The notes under the pieces were generated by a model. The model made no database searches. It was given only the letters and a program-made list of their open reading frames with translations, and was not told the DNA's origin. A stretch of 64,000 bases of DNA, from assembly GCA_016936015.1 (NCBI GenBank), contig JAFGPV010000161.1:1-64000 (forward strand), in the 5' to 3' direction. How positions within the stretch are numbered: the stretch's first letter is position 1; every line of letters starts with the position of its first letter. This document shows positions 35,808 through 44,218 of the stretch, piece after piece. This stretch comes from Pirellulales bacterium (GTDB lineage Bacteria > Planctomycetota > Planctomycetia > Pirellulales > Thermoguttaceae). The translations under genes and the position numbers were made by a program.

Positions 35808-36533
35808 ATGAAGACCTTGGTGATGACGGCTACCTACAACGAAATGGAAAATCTCCCCGATCTGGTCGAAGAGATTTTCCGTCACGCTCCGCAGGTCGAG
35901 GTCTTGGTGATCGACGATAATTCCCCGGACGGTACCGGGGATTGGTGCGATCGGAAGGGCCGGGAGGATCCTCGGGTGCATTGCCTGCACCGCGAAGGGA
36001 AGTTAGGGCTGGGGACGGCGATTCTTGCCGGGATGCAATACGCCCTGGGCAACGAGTACCGTTACGTTGTGAACATGGACGCCGACTTCAGTCATCCTCC
36101 CCGCTGCCTGCCGGAGTTGATCCGCGGGATGGATCCGCCCGACGGGCCGCCGGTGGACGTGATGATCGGCTCGCGGTACATCCCCGGCGGCGGCGTTAAG
36201 GACTGGCCCCTGAAACGGAAACTGATGAGCCGCGGAGTGAATCTCTACGCCCGGTGGCTGCTGGGACTCGGTCCCAAGGATTGCAGCGGCGGGTATCGCT
36301 GCTACCGGGTGAGCCTGCTGAAGCAATTGGATTTCACCGCCGTCCGCAGCCGCGGATATTCCTTTCAGGAGGAAGTGCTCTGGCGGCTGAAGCGGCGGGG
36401 CGCCCGGTTCGGCGAAACGCCGATCCTCTTCGTCGACCGCTGCCGCGGCCAATCGAAGATCGATTCCCGCGAGGCCGTTGAGGCCCTGAAAATAATTTTT
36501 CAATTGGGAGTCCGCAACTGGCTTGGCCGATGA
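35808..36533 (+). CDS. Polyprenol-phosphate mannosyltransferase-like GT2 enzyme
   Basis: A 241-residue GT-A glycosyltransferase without membrane helices, matching DPM1-type synthases: TATYNEMENLPDLV at the N-terminus, VIDDNSPDGTG, the metal-binding DAD (91-93), GSRYIPGGGVKDWP, DCSGGYRCYRV and a C-terminal QSKID segment. Such enzymes load mannose or another sugar onto a polyprenyl phosphate for glycan or protein glycosylation. It is monocistronic. Confidence 0.9.
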   Translation: MKTLVMTATYNEMENLPDLVEEIFRHAPQVEVLVIDDNSPDGTGDWCDRKGREDPRVHCLHREGKLGLGTAILAGMQYALGNEYRYVVNMDADFSHPPRCLPELIRGMDPPDGPPVDVMIGSRYIPGGGVKDWPLKRKLMSRGVNLYARWLLGLGPKDCSGGYRCYRVSLLKQLDFTAVRSRGYSFQEEVLWRLKRRGARFGETPILFVDRCRGQSKIDSREAVEALKIIFQLGVRNWLGR

Positions 36534-36567
36534 GCAGCATTATCGGTCCTCAGGTTACTAATGTTAT

Positions 36568-36637
36568 TTAGCCGGTGGCGAATAGCCGCCGAGATTTACA
36601 TGATTGTTCCGCGGCGGCTGTTAGCCGCCGGCTATTG
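36568..36637. repeat. GGCGGCTGTTAGCCGCCGGC inverted repeat, copy 1
   Basis: Arms around TTAGCCGGTGGCGAATAGCC and GGCTGTTAGCCGCCGGCTAT. The same family is at 44104-44176 in the BMC operon. It fills the spacer to the next gene. Confidence 0.8.
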
Positions 36638-36671
36638 AGCGTCTTTCATTTCATCCTTCATCCTATTCCCC

Positions 36672-37142
36672 ATGTCTTCCTTCGCCATTCGCATCGCGCA
36701 GCCCGATTTATTGTTTAGTGCGAGCCATTTCATTACGTTCGCCGACGGCGGCGTGGAAGCGCTGCACGGGCATGATTATCGGGTGACGGCCGAAATCCGC
36801 GGGCGGATCGGTCCCGGCGGATACCTGGTCGATTTCACCGAGGTCCACCGGCTGTTGAAAACCCTCCTCGATCCCCTCGATCATCGCGTGCTGCTGCCCC
36901 AGCGGCATCCGGCGATGGAGATCGAGCCGTCCGACGAAGAAATTACCGTCGCCTACCGCCGGCGGCGATGGATTTTTCCCCGGGCGGATTGTTGCCTTCT
37001 GCCCCTGGCAAACACCACCGCCGAGGCGTTGGCCGAGCACTTGGCGCAGCAACTTCTCCGCGGCTTGCCGCCGGGCGTCGACGCGGTGCAGGTGGAAGTC
37101 GGCGAAGGGACGGGTTTTTCCGCCGTTTGTACGCTGCCGTAG
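36672..37142 (+). CDS. 6-pyruvoyltetrahydropterin synthase family protein, PTPS-III-like
   Basis: A 156-residue T-fold enzyme. Zinc ligands are His19 (FSASHF) and His32/His34 (HGH). Asp70-His71 and Glu144 complete the usual set. The catalytic Cys of PTPS and QueD is absent: Glu29 sits two residues before HGH (EALHGH). That EX2HGH motif is the reported mark of PTPS-III enzymes, which cleave dihydroneopterin triphosphate to the 6-hydroxymethyl pterin for folate synthesis in place of FolB. No folate genes are adjacent. A residue insertion near 90-110 (VAYRRRRWIFPRAD) is unusual. Confidence 0.85.
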   Translation: MSSFAIRIAQPDLLFSASHFITFADGGVEALHGHDYRVTAEIRGRIGPGGYLVDFTEVHRLLKTLLDPLDHRVLLPQRHPAMEIEPSDEEITVAYRRRRWIFPRADCCLLPLANTTAEALAEHLAQQLLRGLPPGVDAVQVEVGEGTGFSAVCTLP

Positions 37143-37187
37143 ACGCGGCATCTTGCCGCGTTGAATGCGGCAAGATGCCGCGTCTAC
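37139..37187. repeat. Perfect 21-bp hairpin that includes a stop codon
   Basis: The left arm 37139-37159 and right arm 37167-37187 (GTAGACGCGGCATCTTGCCG and complement) have a 7-nt loop. The TAG stop of the pterin gene lies inside the left arm. Confidence 0.9.
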
Positions 37188-37236
37188 ATGAAAATCACAC
37201 TTGCCTCTGGAATCGCCGGATGGTTAAACTGGAGAC

Positions 37237-37941
37237 ATGGCCTATGACCAGCGACGACGTGTAGCTTACGAAGCGGCCCGGCTGCTTTATCAGCGGGAAG
37301 AAAAAAACCGTTACCGCGCCAAGCGCCGGGCGGCGGAACGTCTTCTCGGTGAAGCGGTCCAGCCTCGCGATCTGCCCACCGATCGGGAAATCCGCACGCA
37401 GATCGAGGCCGTGCGACAGGTCTCCGAAGGGGACAGTCCCCTTGTTTCCGCGAAAAAATTGGGACAGTTCCCTAAAGATCGCTCCCGGCTTTTCGAGACC
37501 TTGCTCCTCCCCCTGGAGAGCGTCCGCGAGAACCGCAACCTTCATCCCGAGGGCGACGCGCTCTATCACAGCCTGCAAGTATTTGCTTTGGCCCGAGACG
37601 CCCTGCCTTATGACGAGGAGTTTTTAACGGCGGCGCTGTTGCACGACGTGGGCAAGGCGATTGATCCGCGGGACCACGTTGCGGCGGCGCTGGAGGCGCT
37701 CGACGGGGCGATCACACCGCGGACGGCGTGGCTGATCGAGCATCACGTCCTCGGCCTGGGGCTTCGCGAGGGGACGTTGGGCGTGCGGCTCCGCCACCGT
37801 CTGGAAGCCTCCGAAAATTTCGAAGAGTTGAAGCTCCTGGCCGATTGTGACCGCCGGGGCCGGGCCGTCGGCGTGCCGGTTCCCGACGTTCCCGCGGCGT
37901 TGGACTATCTCCGCAACCTGGCCCTGGAGAACGGCGATTGA
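37237..37941 (+). CDS. HD-domain phosphohydrolase-like protein with an inserted element
   Basis: A 234-residue protein. The HD pattern is HSLQVF (first His), ALLHDVGKAID (His-Asp), later IEHH and a C-terminal Asp-rich helix, as in metal-dependent phosphohydrolases and tRNA nucleotidyltransferase-associated HD domains. The substrate is unknown. Residues about 64-80 (EGDSPLVSAKKLGQFPK) come from the 44-bp palindromic element also found in uvrC, placed before the HD domain, where an insert would be tolerated. Confidence 0.85.
   Translation: MAYDQRRRVAYEAARLLYQREEKNRYRAKRRAAERLLGEAVQPRDLPTDREIRTQIEAVRQVSEGDSPLVSAKKLGQFPKDRSRLFETLLLPLESVRENRNLHPEGDALYHSLQVFALARDALPYDEEFLTAALLHDVGKAIDPRDHVAAALEALDGAITPRTAWLIEHHVLGLGLREGTLGVRLRHRLEASENFEELKLLADCDRRGRAVGVPVPDVPAALDYLRNLALENGD
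37429..37472 (+). repeat. 44-bp in-frame palindromic element inside the HD gene
   Basis: Arms GGGGACAGTCCC and GGGACAGTTCCC flank a 20-nt core containing GCGAAAAAATT. It is the same length, orientation relative to coding and translation frame as the copy in uvrC (8173-8216). Confidence 0.85.
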
Positions 37942-37968
37942 TCGGAACACGGTGTCGCCGAAGGGGCG

Positions 37969-39384
37969 TTAATCCTTGATTTTACAGTCGGGCAGGGCCT
38001 TTTTCAGTTCCTCGACGCCCTCTTCGCTGACGTTGCTCTGGGCGAGATTCAGAGTTTTCAGGCCGGCCAGCTTTTTCAGACTCGGCAGGCCCTCGTCGGA
38101 GACGCCGGTTTGGCTGAGGTCGAGCGACTGAAGGTGTTTCAATTTCTGCAAGCTGGCCAGTCCTTCGTCGTCGATTACCGTTCCCTTCAGGTTGAGGGAT
38201 TGCAGGTTCGTCAGGGAGGCGATCTTTTCCAGACCGGCGTTGCCGACGGAGGTGTTCCAGAGATTCAGCTCGAGGAGGTTCTTCATCCGGGCGACGGCGT
38301 CCATGACCTCGTCCTGCACGGCCGTTTCGCTCAGATCCAGCGTGCGGAGGCTTTCCGGATCGGCCAGGCCGCTCAGGCCCGATCCGTCGACCGGCGTGGC
38401 GCGGAGCGAAAGTTTTTCGAGATATTTCAGGTTCCGGAGTCCTTTCAAGCCTTTGTCGGTGAAGCCGTAACAGCGGAAAATTTTCAGGTCCTTCAAGCGG
38501 GGCATCTGCTCCAGAACCTGCAAGCCCGCGTCGGTGCACCGCGCCATGTCTTCGATGACCAGCATCTTCATGTTTTTCATTTTGTCCAAGGCTTTCAATC
38601 CCGTGTCGGTGACGGCCGGGTTGTTCAGCAGGAGGATTTCCATTCCGGTCAGATTGCCGAGGATTTCCAGACCCTGGTCGGAGATTTCGGTGCAGCCGCG
38701 CAGATCGATGCGCCTGAGCGACGGCATGTCCTTCAGACAGGCCAGGCCGGCGTCGGTGACGGGGCAGAACAACAGCACCAGCGACCGCAGCTTCGTCAGT
38801 TTCGGGAGCAAGCGCAGGGTGGCGTCGCTCATGTTCGTGGTCCGGCGGAGATTGAGCGATTCCAGTTCCGTCAATTTTTCCAGGACCTTCAGTCCCTGGT
38901 CGCTCACGTCGGTGTTTTCCAACGTTAGTTGTTTCAAATGGGGCATCTCGGCCAAATACTGCACGCCCTGGTCGGTGACGTCCGCCCCCCAGAGTTCCAG
39001 CGTCTGTACGTCTTTCAGGACGGAGAGGATTTTGAGGTCTTCGTCTCCGACCTGCTTTTTGGAGAGGTCGATGCCGACGACCTGACGGTTCTTGCCGTAC
39101 GCAACGGTTCCCCGCAACGCTTCAATCCGCCGGACGGCCTCCTCCCGGGTGGCGGGAGCTTTCTCTTTCGTTTGCTTGCCGGGAACCGCGGCCGGTTGGG
39201 ACGATTTTTCAGCCGAGGTTGTCTTGATTTCCCGGTCGGGCGCCATTTCTTCCCGGCTGCTGAAGGAGAAAGCGGTCGAGCCGTCCAAAAGCGGCTTGGC
39301 GTGTGTGGATTGCCCATCGCAGGGAGTGGAGCCATGCAATGACGCGAAACAGAAGAAAAGGCCGTAGATCCATAATTTTCGCAT
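37969..39384 (-). CDS. Secreted leucine-rich repeat protein
   Basis: A 471-residue protein starting at the ATG at 39384, with AGGAG seven bases upstream. A signal peptide (about residues 1-22, LWIYGLFFCFASLHGSTPC, with a Cys that could be a lipobox) is followed by a low-complexity linker. About 13 AMN1-like leucine-rich repeats of 23-25 residues follow (pattern LESLNLRRTTNMSDATLRLL). These curved repeats bind proteins; many planctomycetes have expanded families. The partner is unknown. Confidence 0.88.
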   Translation of the reverse strand: MRKLWIYGLFFCFASLHGSTPCDGQSTHAKPLLDGSTAFSFSSREEMAPDREIKTTSAEKSSQPAAVPGKQTKEKAPATREEAVRRIEALRGTVAYGKNRQVVGIDLSKKQVGDEDLKILSVLKDVQTLELWGADVTDQGVQYLAEMPHLKQLTLENTDVSDQGLKVLEKLTELESLNLRRTTNMSDATLRLLPKLTKLRSLVLLFCPVTDAGLACLKDMPSLRRIDLRGCTEISDQGLEILGNLTGMEILLLNNPAVTDTGLKALDKMKNMKMLVIEDMARCTDAGLQVLEQMPRLKDLKIFRCYGFTDKGLKGLRNLKYLEKLSLRATPVDGSGLSGLADPESLRTLDLSETAVQDEVMDAVARMKNLLELNLWNTSVGNAGLEKIASLTNLQSLNLKGTVIDDEGLASLQKLKHLQSLDLSQTGVSDEGLPSLKKLAGLKTLNLAQSNVSEEGVEELKKALPDCKIKD

Positions 39385-39636
39385 GATATCATCTCCTGTA
39401 AGAAACCTTAGTTTATCGCAGGAGAAGGGCGAAGACAAATCCCTCCGCATTGGGGAGTTGCCGCCGCTCCGTTCCGAATGGCACGTCGGAAGAACGTGCC
39501 CGTTTTGTGCCTTTAGCGTTATTGTTCGCCGAATAGCGGAGGATTACAATAAAGGTTTGGTTTCAAGCGTTTTCACCGGAGGGGACGTCTCCTTCGCGGA
39601 GGCTGGATATATTTCCTTTGTTTCGGGAGAGTGTTC

Positions 39637-40980
39637 ATGAGCCAAGCTTTGCAACGTCGTGATTTTCTGAAAACAACGGCTGCTCTCGGTATCGGGTATT
39701 GGATTGCACCGGAGATCCTCGCCGCGGACAAGTCGCCTAGCGGGCGCGTTGCGTTTGGTGCGATCGGCGTAGGGGGAAAAGGTGATTGCGATACGAAGAT
39801 GGTTTCCAGACTGGGCAACGTCGTGGCCCTTTGCGACGTCGACGAGAAAGCGCTGGCCGCGGCCTCGAAAAAGTATAAAAAGGCCAAGACTTTCACGGAT
39901 TTCCGCAAGATGCTCGAAACCATGGGGGACAGCATCGACGCGGTGACGGTCAGCACGACCGACCACACCCACGCGCCCGCCGCCCTGATGGCGATGCGGA
40001 TGGGCAAACACTGCTTCTGCCAGAAGCCGCTGACGCACACGATCTACGAGGCCCGGCTGATGGGCCAGGTCGCCCGGGAGAAAAAGGTCGCCACGCAGAT
40101 GGGCAATCAAGGGACGGCGGAGAAAAATTTGCGGAAGTCGGTCACGGTGCTGCAATCGGGGGTTTTGGGCGCCCCGAAGGAGGTCCACGTCTGGACGAAT
40201 CGGCCGGTCTGGCCGCAGGGCGAAAGCCGGCCCTCCTCGAAGCCCTGCCCTGAGTCGCTCCATTGGAACGAGTGGCTCGGTCCGGCGCCGCTCCGGCCCT
40301 TTGCCGAAGGCTATCACCCGTTCAAATGGCGCGGCTGGTGGGACTTCGGCTGCGGGGCCTTGGGCGACATGGCCTGCCATACGATGAACATGCCCTTCTG
40401 GGCATTGGATCTGCGCAATCCCGTAGCGGTTCAGGCCGAGACCAGCGGTCACAACGGCGACAGCTTTCCCAAGTGGTCGATCATCACCTATGAATTCGCC
40501 GCCACCGACAAGCGGCCCGCCGTTAAACTGTTCTGGTACGACGGCGGGAAAAAACCCGATCAAGCCCTCTTTCTCGATCAGAAGGTCCCCGAGACCGGTT
40601 CGATCACCCTTTGCGAGAAAGGAAATCTCCTCTCGACCGGCGATTATTCGGAGAACAAGCAAATCGTTTTCGGAGAGGACGCCCCGGAGGTGGATTGGAA
40701 AAAGGTGAAATACGAGAAACCGCCCGGCGGGGGAGAGCCGCACTACGTCGAGTGGGTCCGGGCGATCAAGGGCGGCCCGCCCGCCAAGTCCAACTTTCCC
40801 GACTACGCCTCCGCGTTGACGGAGACCGTGCTGTTGGGCAACCTGGCCGTCTGGGTCGCCGCCGTGGGCCAGGGCGAGAAGGTCCTCTGGGACGCCGAGA
40901 AGATGAAAGTGACGAACATCGAGGGGCTGGAGTCGATGATCAAACCCACTTACCGCGACGGCTACACGCTCGACGTGTAA
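39637..40980 (+). CDS. Tat-exported Gfo/Idh/MocA family oxidoreductase
   Basis: A 447-residue protein starting at the ATG at 39637 (GGGAGA upstream). It has a twin-arginine signal (RRDFLKTTAALG) and a Rossmann domain (AFGAIGVGGKGDCD, ALCDVDEKAL), the EKP-like catalytic motif as CQKPLTH and the C-terminal beta domain (WWDFGCGALGDMACHTMNMPF). Such enzymes oxidise or reduce sugars and inositols with tightly bound NAD(P). Extracytoplasmic members are very common in planctomycetes. It ends 100 bp from the convergent BMC operon. Confidence 0.92.
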   Translation: MSQALQRRDFLKTTAALGIGYWIAPEILAADKSPSGRVAFGAIGVGGKGDCDTKMVSRLGNVVALCDVDEKALAAASKKYKKAKTFTDFRKMLETMGDSIDAVTVSTTDHTHAPAALMAMRMGKHCFCQKPLTHTIYEARLMGQVAREKKVATQMGNQGTAEKNLRKSVTVLQSGVLGAPKEVHVWTNRPVWPQGESRPSSKPCPESLHWNEWLGPAPLRPFAEGYHPFKWRGWWDFGCGALGDMACHTMNMPFWALDLRNPVAVQAETSGHNGDSFPKWSIITYEFAATDKRPAVKLFWYDGGKKPDQALFLDQKVPETGSITLCEKGNLLSTGDYSENKQIVFGEDAPEVDWKKVKYEKPPGGGEPHYVEWVRAIKGGPPAKSNFPDYASALTETVLLGNLAVWVAAVGQGEKVLWDAEKMKVTNIEGLESMIKPTYRDGYTLDV

Positions 40981-40987
40981 CCACCCC

Positions 40988-41076
40988 GGGAGGACAGACA
41001 TTCCTGTCTGTCTGATCAAACGGTTCGATCGATTCAAGACAGTCAAGCAGGACAGGCAAGAATGCCTGTCCTCCTG
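40988..41076. repeat. GGAGGACAGACATTCCTGTC inverted repeat between convergent genes
   Basis: The outer arms GGAGGACAGACATTCCTGTC and GACAGGCAAGAATGCCTGTC plus CTCCTG pair imperfectly, and each arm is palindromic. The family also occurs at 34530-34583. It may terminate both the Gfo/Idh gene and the BMC operon. Confidence 0.8.
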
Positions 41077-41082
41077 CAACCA

Positions 41083-42849
41083 TCACGCTTTTCCCGCGAT
41101 TAATTCCAAAAGTGCTTTCGCGGCTTCCTCCGGACCGGTGGACTCGCACCCGGAGATGCCCAGCCGGGTCCGCAACTGGCCGACGAAGACGTTGCGGGCG
41201 AACGCCGCCTCGAAGAGCTTTTGCGCCAGCGGTTCGTGGAGGTCCTTGTACTGCGGCGGGCCGAAGATGTTGGCAAAGTAGCTGTGCACCAGGCCGGTGG
41301 CGGTGGTGGTCCCCTTCGACATGGCGGCGCCCTCGCGGAAGACCTTGAGCGCTTCGTCCGCCGCGGCGAATTTCTCGACGATCGGGTGTTCCGCGTCGAC
41401 TTCCTCGAAGTTGTTCGCGTAGAGCAGAAAATCGATCGGGTGGCCGTGCAGCACCTCTTCCAGGGTGGTCACCGGCAGCACGCAGCGGGCGTTGATCTTC
41501 TGCGGGCTCATGATCACCGCCCGGTCGATCTGGCCGAAGGCGTAGCCTTGCCGCAGGTCGTCGAGGCGGAGGAAGGCGCCGATTTCGGTGCCGTAGGCCA
41601 GCAGCCGGCCCTCGGCGTCGACTTCGAGCGAACCCATGTCGTCGGCCACGATCCGCAACTCGCGGAGGGAGTCTTCTCCGAGGACGCGGAAGGCCTCCAG
41701 CGATTCCGATTTGCCGGTGGCCGTGTCGCCGATCAGGAGCACGTTGGCCGAGGCGCCGTGCTTCAGGGCGATGTGGACCATCGCTCCGTGGAAGGGCAGG
41801 CGGCCGCGCTTCATCATGACCACGTTATGCAGCGTGAGCACCATCTTCTTGACGTAGCCGAAGTACCCGAAACGGTCCTCCAGGGGCACCGCGCCGACAA
41901 GCAGGCGATTCGCTTCGTCGTCGAAAAACACCGTCGGCAGCGGCCCGAAGTCGAGCATCCGCTCTGACGGCGCTCCGTACACGTAAACGGCGTCCGGACC
42001 GGCCGCGATCTGCCGGTCGCCGGCCAACTCGAACAAGTTGGCCAGCGAGCAGCCCAATTCCAGGAATCGTTGATGGAAATAGATGAAGATCACCAGGGGG
42101 CCGACCTGGGCCGGATAGCAGAGAAAATGCGAGCTTTCCAGCGACAGCCCTTCCAGGGGATTGCGGTCGATCTTCTGGAAGCTGCCGGTCCGCTTGTTGA
42201 TCGGCGGGTCGATGATCAGCGGCGGGTCGATCCACACCTGGCGGATCAGCGGAATGTCGCGGAGCACCCGGGCGTACGGCTCCGGCAGGGGCGCGGCGGC
42301 CGGTACGGCGATCAATCCCACGTTTGCTCCCGCGGCCACCTGCCGATAAACCCGGGGATGATCGCCCGTGACGTTCTCGCACACGTCGCGGTACAGGCCC
42401 CGGATCAGATGGGTCAGTTGCTCCACGGTCTCGTTGAAGGCGCGGTACGGCCGGCGGTCAAGGCTGCTCGGGCCGGGCAGCGAGTGCAGGATCATAAAGC
42501 GGTGATGCTCGCGCCAGAAGTCGTACAGCCCTTCGACGAAGCGGTGCAGCGCCTTCCGCCACGCAACGCAAATGGCGTATTCCGGCCGCTTTTTTGCCGC
42601 TTCTTCGAGGGACGCGGAGGCCAAGGCCCGCAGCAGGTCCACCATCCGCGAGACGCCGTCCTGGTTTTGCAGGTCCAGGGGGATATCGTTCAGCAGCGGC
42701 GAGTTGAACTTCCGCAGTACGTCGACGTAGGCCTGGACGAACTGGGCGAAGGCGTGGCTCTCGACGATTTCCGCCGTCGAGGAGCAGACCAGCCCCATGC
42801 TGTGCAGGATCGCCTGGCGGCGCTCGATATCCATCCGTTGCAAGGACAT
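41083..42849 (-). CDS. PEPCK/HPr kinase-like P-loop protein at the end of the BMC operon
   Basis: A 588-residue protein with GGAGGATCGGAA before the ATG, 22 bp after the aldolase. Residues 1-340 are not recognised. Residues about 350-440 resemble the PEPCK/HprK kinase fold: LPFHGAMVHIAL, the P-loop GDTATGKS (374-381) followed by Glu (like HPrK GxSGxGKSE), RIVADDMGSLEV (VADD 401-404) and LLAYGTEIGAFLRLDD. It likely binds ATP and phosphorylates a protein or small molecule; the substrate is unknown. EutP and PduX are precedents for extra kinases in BMC loci. It is not among the standard PVM BMC proteins I know. Confidence 0.65.
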   Translation of the reverse strand: MSLQRMDIERRQAILHSMGLVCSSTAEIVESHAFAQFVQAYVDVLRKFNSPLLNDIPLDLQNQDGVSRMVDLLRALASASLEEAAKKRPEYAICVAWRKALHRFVEGLYDFWREHHRFMILHSLPGPSSLDRRPYRAFNETVEQLTHLIRGLYRDVCENVTGDHPRVYRQVAAGANVGLIAVPAAAPLPEPYARVLRDIPLIRQVWIDPPLIIDPPINKRTGSFQKIDRNPLEGLSLESSHFLCYPAQVGPLVIFIYFHQRFLELGCSLANLFELAGDRQIAAGPDAVYVYGAPSERMLDFGPLPTVFFDDEANRLLVGAVPLEDRFGYFGYVKKMVLTLHNVVMMKRGRLPFHGAMVHIALKHGASANVLLIGDTATGKSESLEAFRVLGEDSLRELRIVADDMGSLEVDAEGRLLAYGTEIGAFLRLDDLRQGYAFGQIDRAVIMSPQKINARCVLPVTTLEEVLHGHPIDFLLYANNFEEVDAEHPIVEKFAAADEALKVFREGAAMSKGTTTATGLVHSYFANIFGPPQYKDLHEPLAQKLFEAAFARNVFVGQLRTRLGISGCESTGPEEAAKALLELIAGKA

Positions 42850-42871
42850 TTCCGATCCTCCGGAAAAACCC

Positions 42872-43747
42872 TTATTTTAACATGAGCGTCGCCATCACGC
42901 GATCCGTGATGGCCTGGATCAGCGATTCCTGGTTCGAGAGATCCGCCGGGACGGGAGGGGGGGATTTGCCGTTGCCCGACGCCGTCTCTTCCGGGCTATA
43001 CGAAGGGGGTTGGAACGCCCGGCGCTCGACGCCCGATTCCTTCCAGCTTGTCCGGAAGATGTCGTTGGCGCAGATGTCGCAGTTTTGCAGTTCGTTCCGC
43101 GGATCGGCGATGCCCCATTTCTTTTTCAGCGCCAGCAGGTCCCGGGCCTCCGGCTCGGTGAAATAATTGACGTTCCCCAGTCCGCGGGCGAGCATCAGGA
43201 TGCGGCAGTAGGCGTCGAGGATCTCCGTCCACCAGTACGCCCGTTCCACCGTTTCGCCGTAGCTGACCGTGCCGTGGTTGGCCAGGATGATGACGTTCGT
43301 CTTTTTCACGAAGGGGAGAATCGTGTCGGCGAAGTCCCGGCCGCCGGGCGTCTCGTAGCGGGTGATCGGCACGTCGCCCAAAAACACCTCCACCTCGGGC
43401 AGCACGCACTGGGGAATCGGCTCCCGGGCCACCCCGAACGCCGTGGCGTGAGGCGGGTGGCAGTGGACCACCGATTTCACGTCCTCCCGCTCTTTCATGA
43501 TCGCCAGGTGCAGCATGACCTCGCTGGTCCGCTTCCGCGCGCCGGAGATCTGCTTGCCGTCCATATCGACGACGCACAAGTCGTCGGGCTTCATGAATCC
43601 CTTGCTGATCATCGTCGGCGTGCAGAGGACGCGGTCTTCGGCGATCCGGTACGAGATGTTCCCGTCGTTGGCGGCGGCAAATCCCCGCTTGTACAGTCGG
43701 TCGCCGATCTCGCAGATCTCTTGCCTGAGTTTTAATATATTTGCCAT
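42872..43747 (-). CDS. Class II aldolase (fuculose/rhamnulose-1-phosphate type) with encapsulation peptide
   Basis: A 291-residue zinc aldolase. Glu in TSEVMLHLAI, His residues in VVHCHPPHATAF and His in ILANHGTVSYG form the metal and catalytic site. It cleaves L-fuculose- or L-rhamnulose-1-phosphate to dihydroxyacetone phosphate and L-lactaldehyde. A Pro/Ser-rich linker (about 245-268) leads to a C-terminal amphipathic helix (NQESLIQAITDRVMATLMLK), the usual form of a BMC encapsulation peptide. It lies 4 bp after the third BMC-P gene. It is the entry enzyme of the compartment. Confidence 0.9.
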   Translation of the reverse strand: MANILKLRQEICEIGDRLYKRGFAAANDGNISYRIAEDRVLCTPTMISKGFMKPDDLCVVDMDGKQISGARKRTSEVMLHLAIMKEREDVKSVVHCHPPHATAFGVAREPIPQCVLPEVEVFLGDVPITRYETPGGRDFADTILPFVKKTNVIILANHGTVSYGETVERAYWWTEILDAYCRILMLARGLGNVNYFTEPEARDLLALKKKWGIADPRNELQNCDICANDIFRTSWKESGVERRAFQPPSYSPEETASGNGKSPPPVPADLSNQESLIQAITDRVMATLMLK

Positions 43748-43751
43748 AATT

Positions 43752-44063
43752 TCAACCTCGCTTCGGCTTCAAATGCTCCGGGATCTCGTATTCCAGCGTA
43801 TCCAAAATGGCGCCGTTGTAGGCGTCGATCGGCTTGACCTCGGGATAAAACGGCATGGCGGCCTCGCGGCCCTCGCTGACCGCCAGCCGGCAGCCGACTC
43901 CGGCGCCCAACTCATCCAAGACGACGATCTCCTCCAGTCGCCGCTCGAAGTCGCCGGCCAGATTCTCCCAGCTCAGCGGGGCCACGATTTTCAGCGCGGC
44001 GCCGGCCAACGCGGGATGCCAGCGGTTCAAAGTCACCGAGCCGATTACGTCGCCGATACGCAT
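43752..44063 (-). CDS. BMC-P (EutN/CcmL) shell pentamer, third copy
   Basis: A 103-residue protein from the ATG at 44063 (MRIGDVIGSVTLNRWHPALAG), the canonical EutN start. An earlier ATG would add 14 residues that do not fit the family. The EutN fold continues with LDELGAGVGCRLAVSEG. Pentamers cap the vertices of the polyhedral shell. The C-terminal extension (YPEVKPIDAYNGAILDTLEY) is longer than in the other two copies. Confidence 0.9.
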   Translation of the reverse strand: MRIGDVIGSVTLNRWHPALAGAALKIVAPLSWENLAGDFERRLEEIVVLDELGAGVGCRLAVSEGREAAMPFYPEVKPIDAYNGAILDTLEYEIPEHLKPKRG

Positions 44064-44103
44064 GATATTTTCGGAGGACGGATGTAAAAATAATGTGACT
44101 ATC

Positions 44104-44176
44104 AAGTAGCCGGCGGCTAACAGCCGCCGCGGCGATTTCCCATGCCTCTCGGCGGCTGTTAGCCGCCGGCTATTGG
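44104..44176. repeat. GGCGGCTGTTAGCCGCCGGC inverted repeat, copy 2, inside the BMC operon
   Basis: Arms around TAGCCGGCGGCTAACAGCCG and CGGCTGTTAGCCGCCGGCTA. The family is also at 36568-36637. It lies between the RpiB-like gene and the third BMC-P gene. Confidence 0.85.
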
Positions 44177-44218
44177 AATAAATTCTTGCTATTTAACCTC
44201 GACCGACCACAAGCGGTT

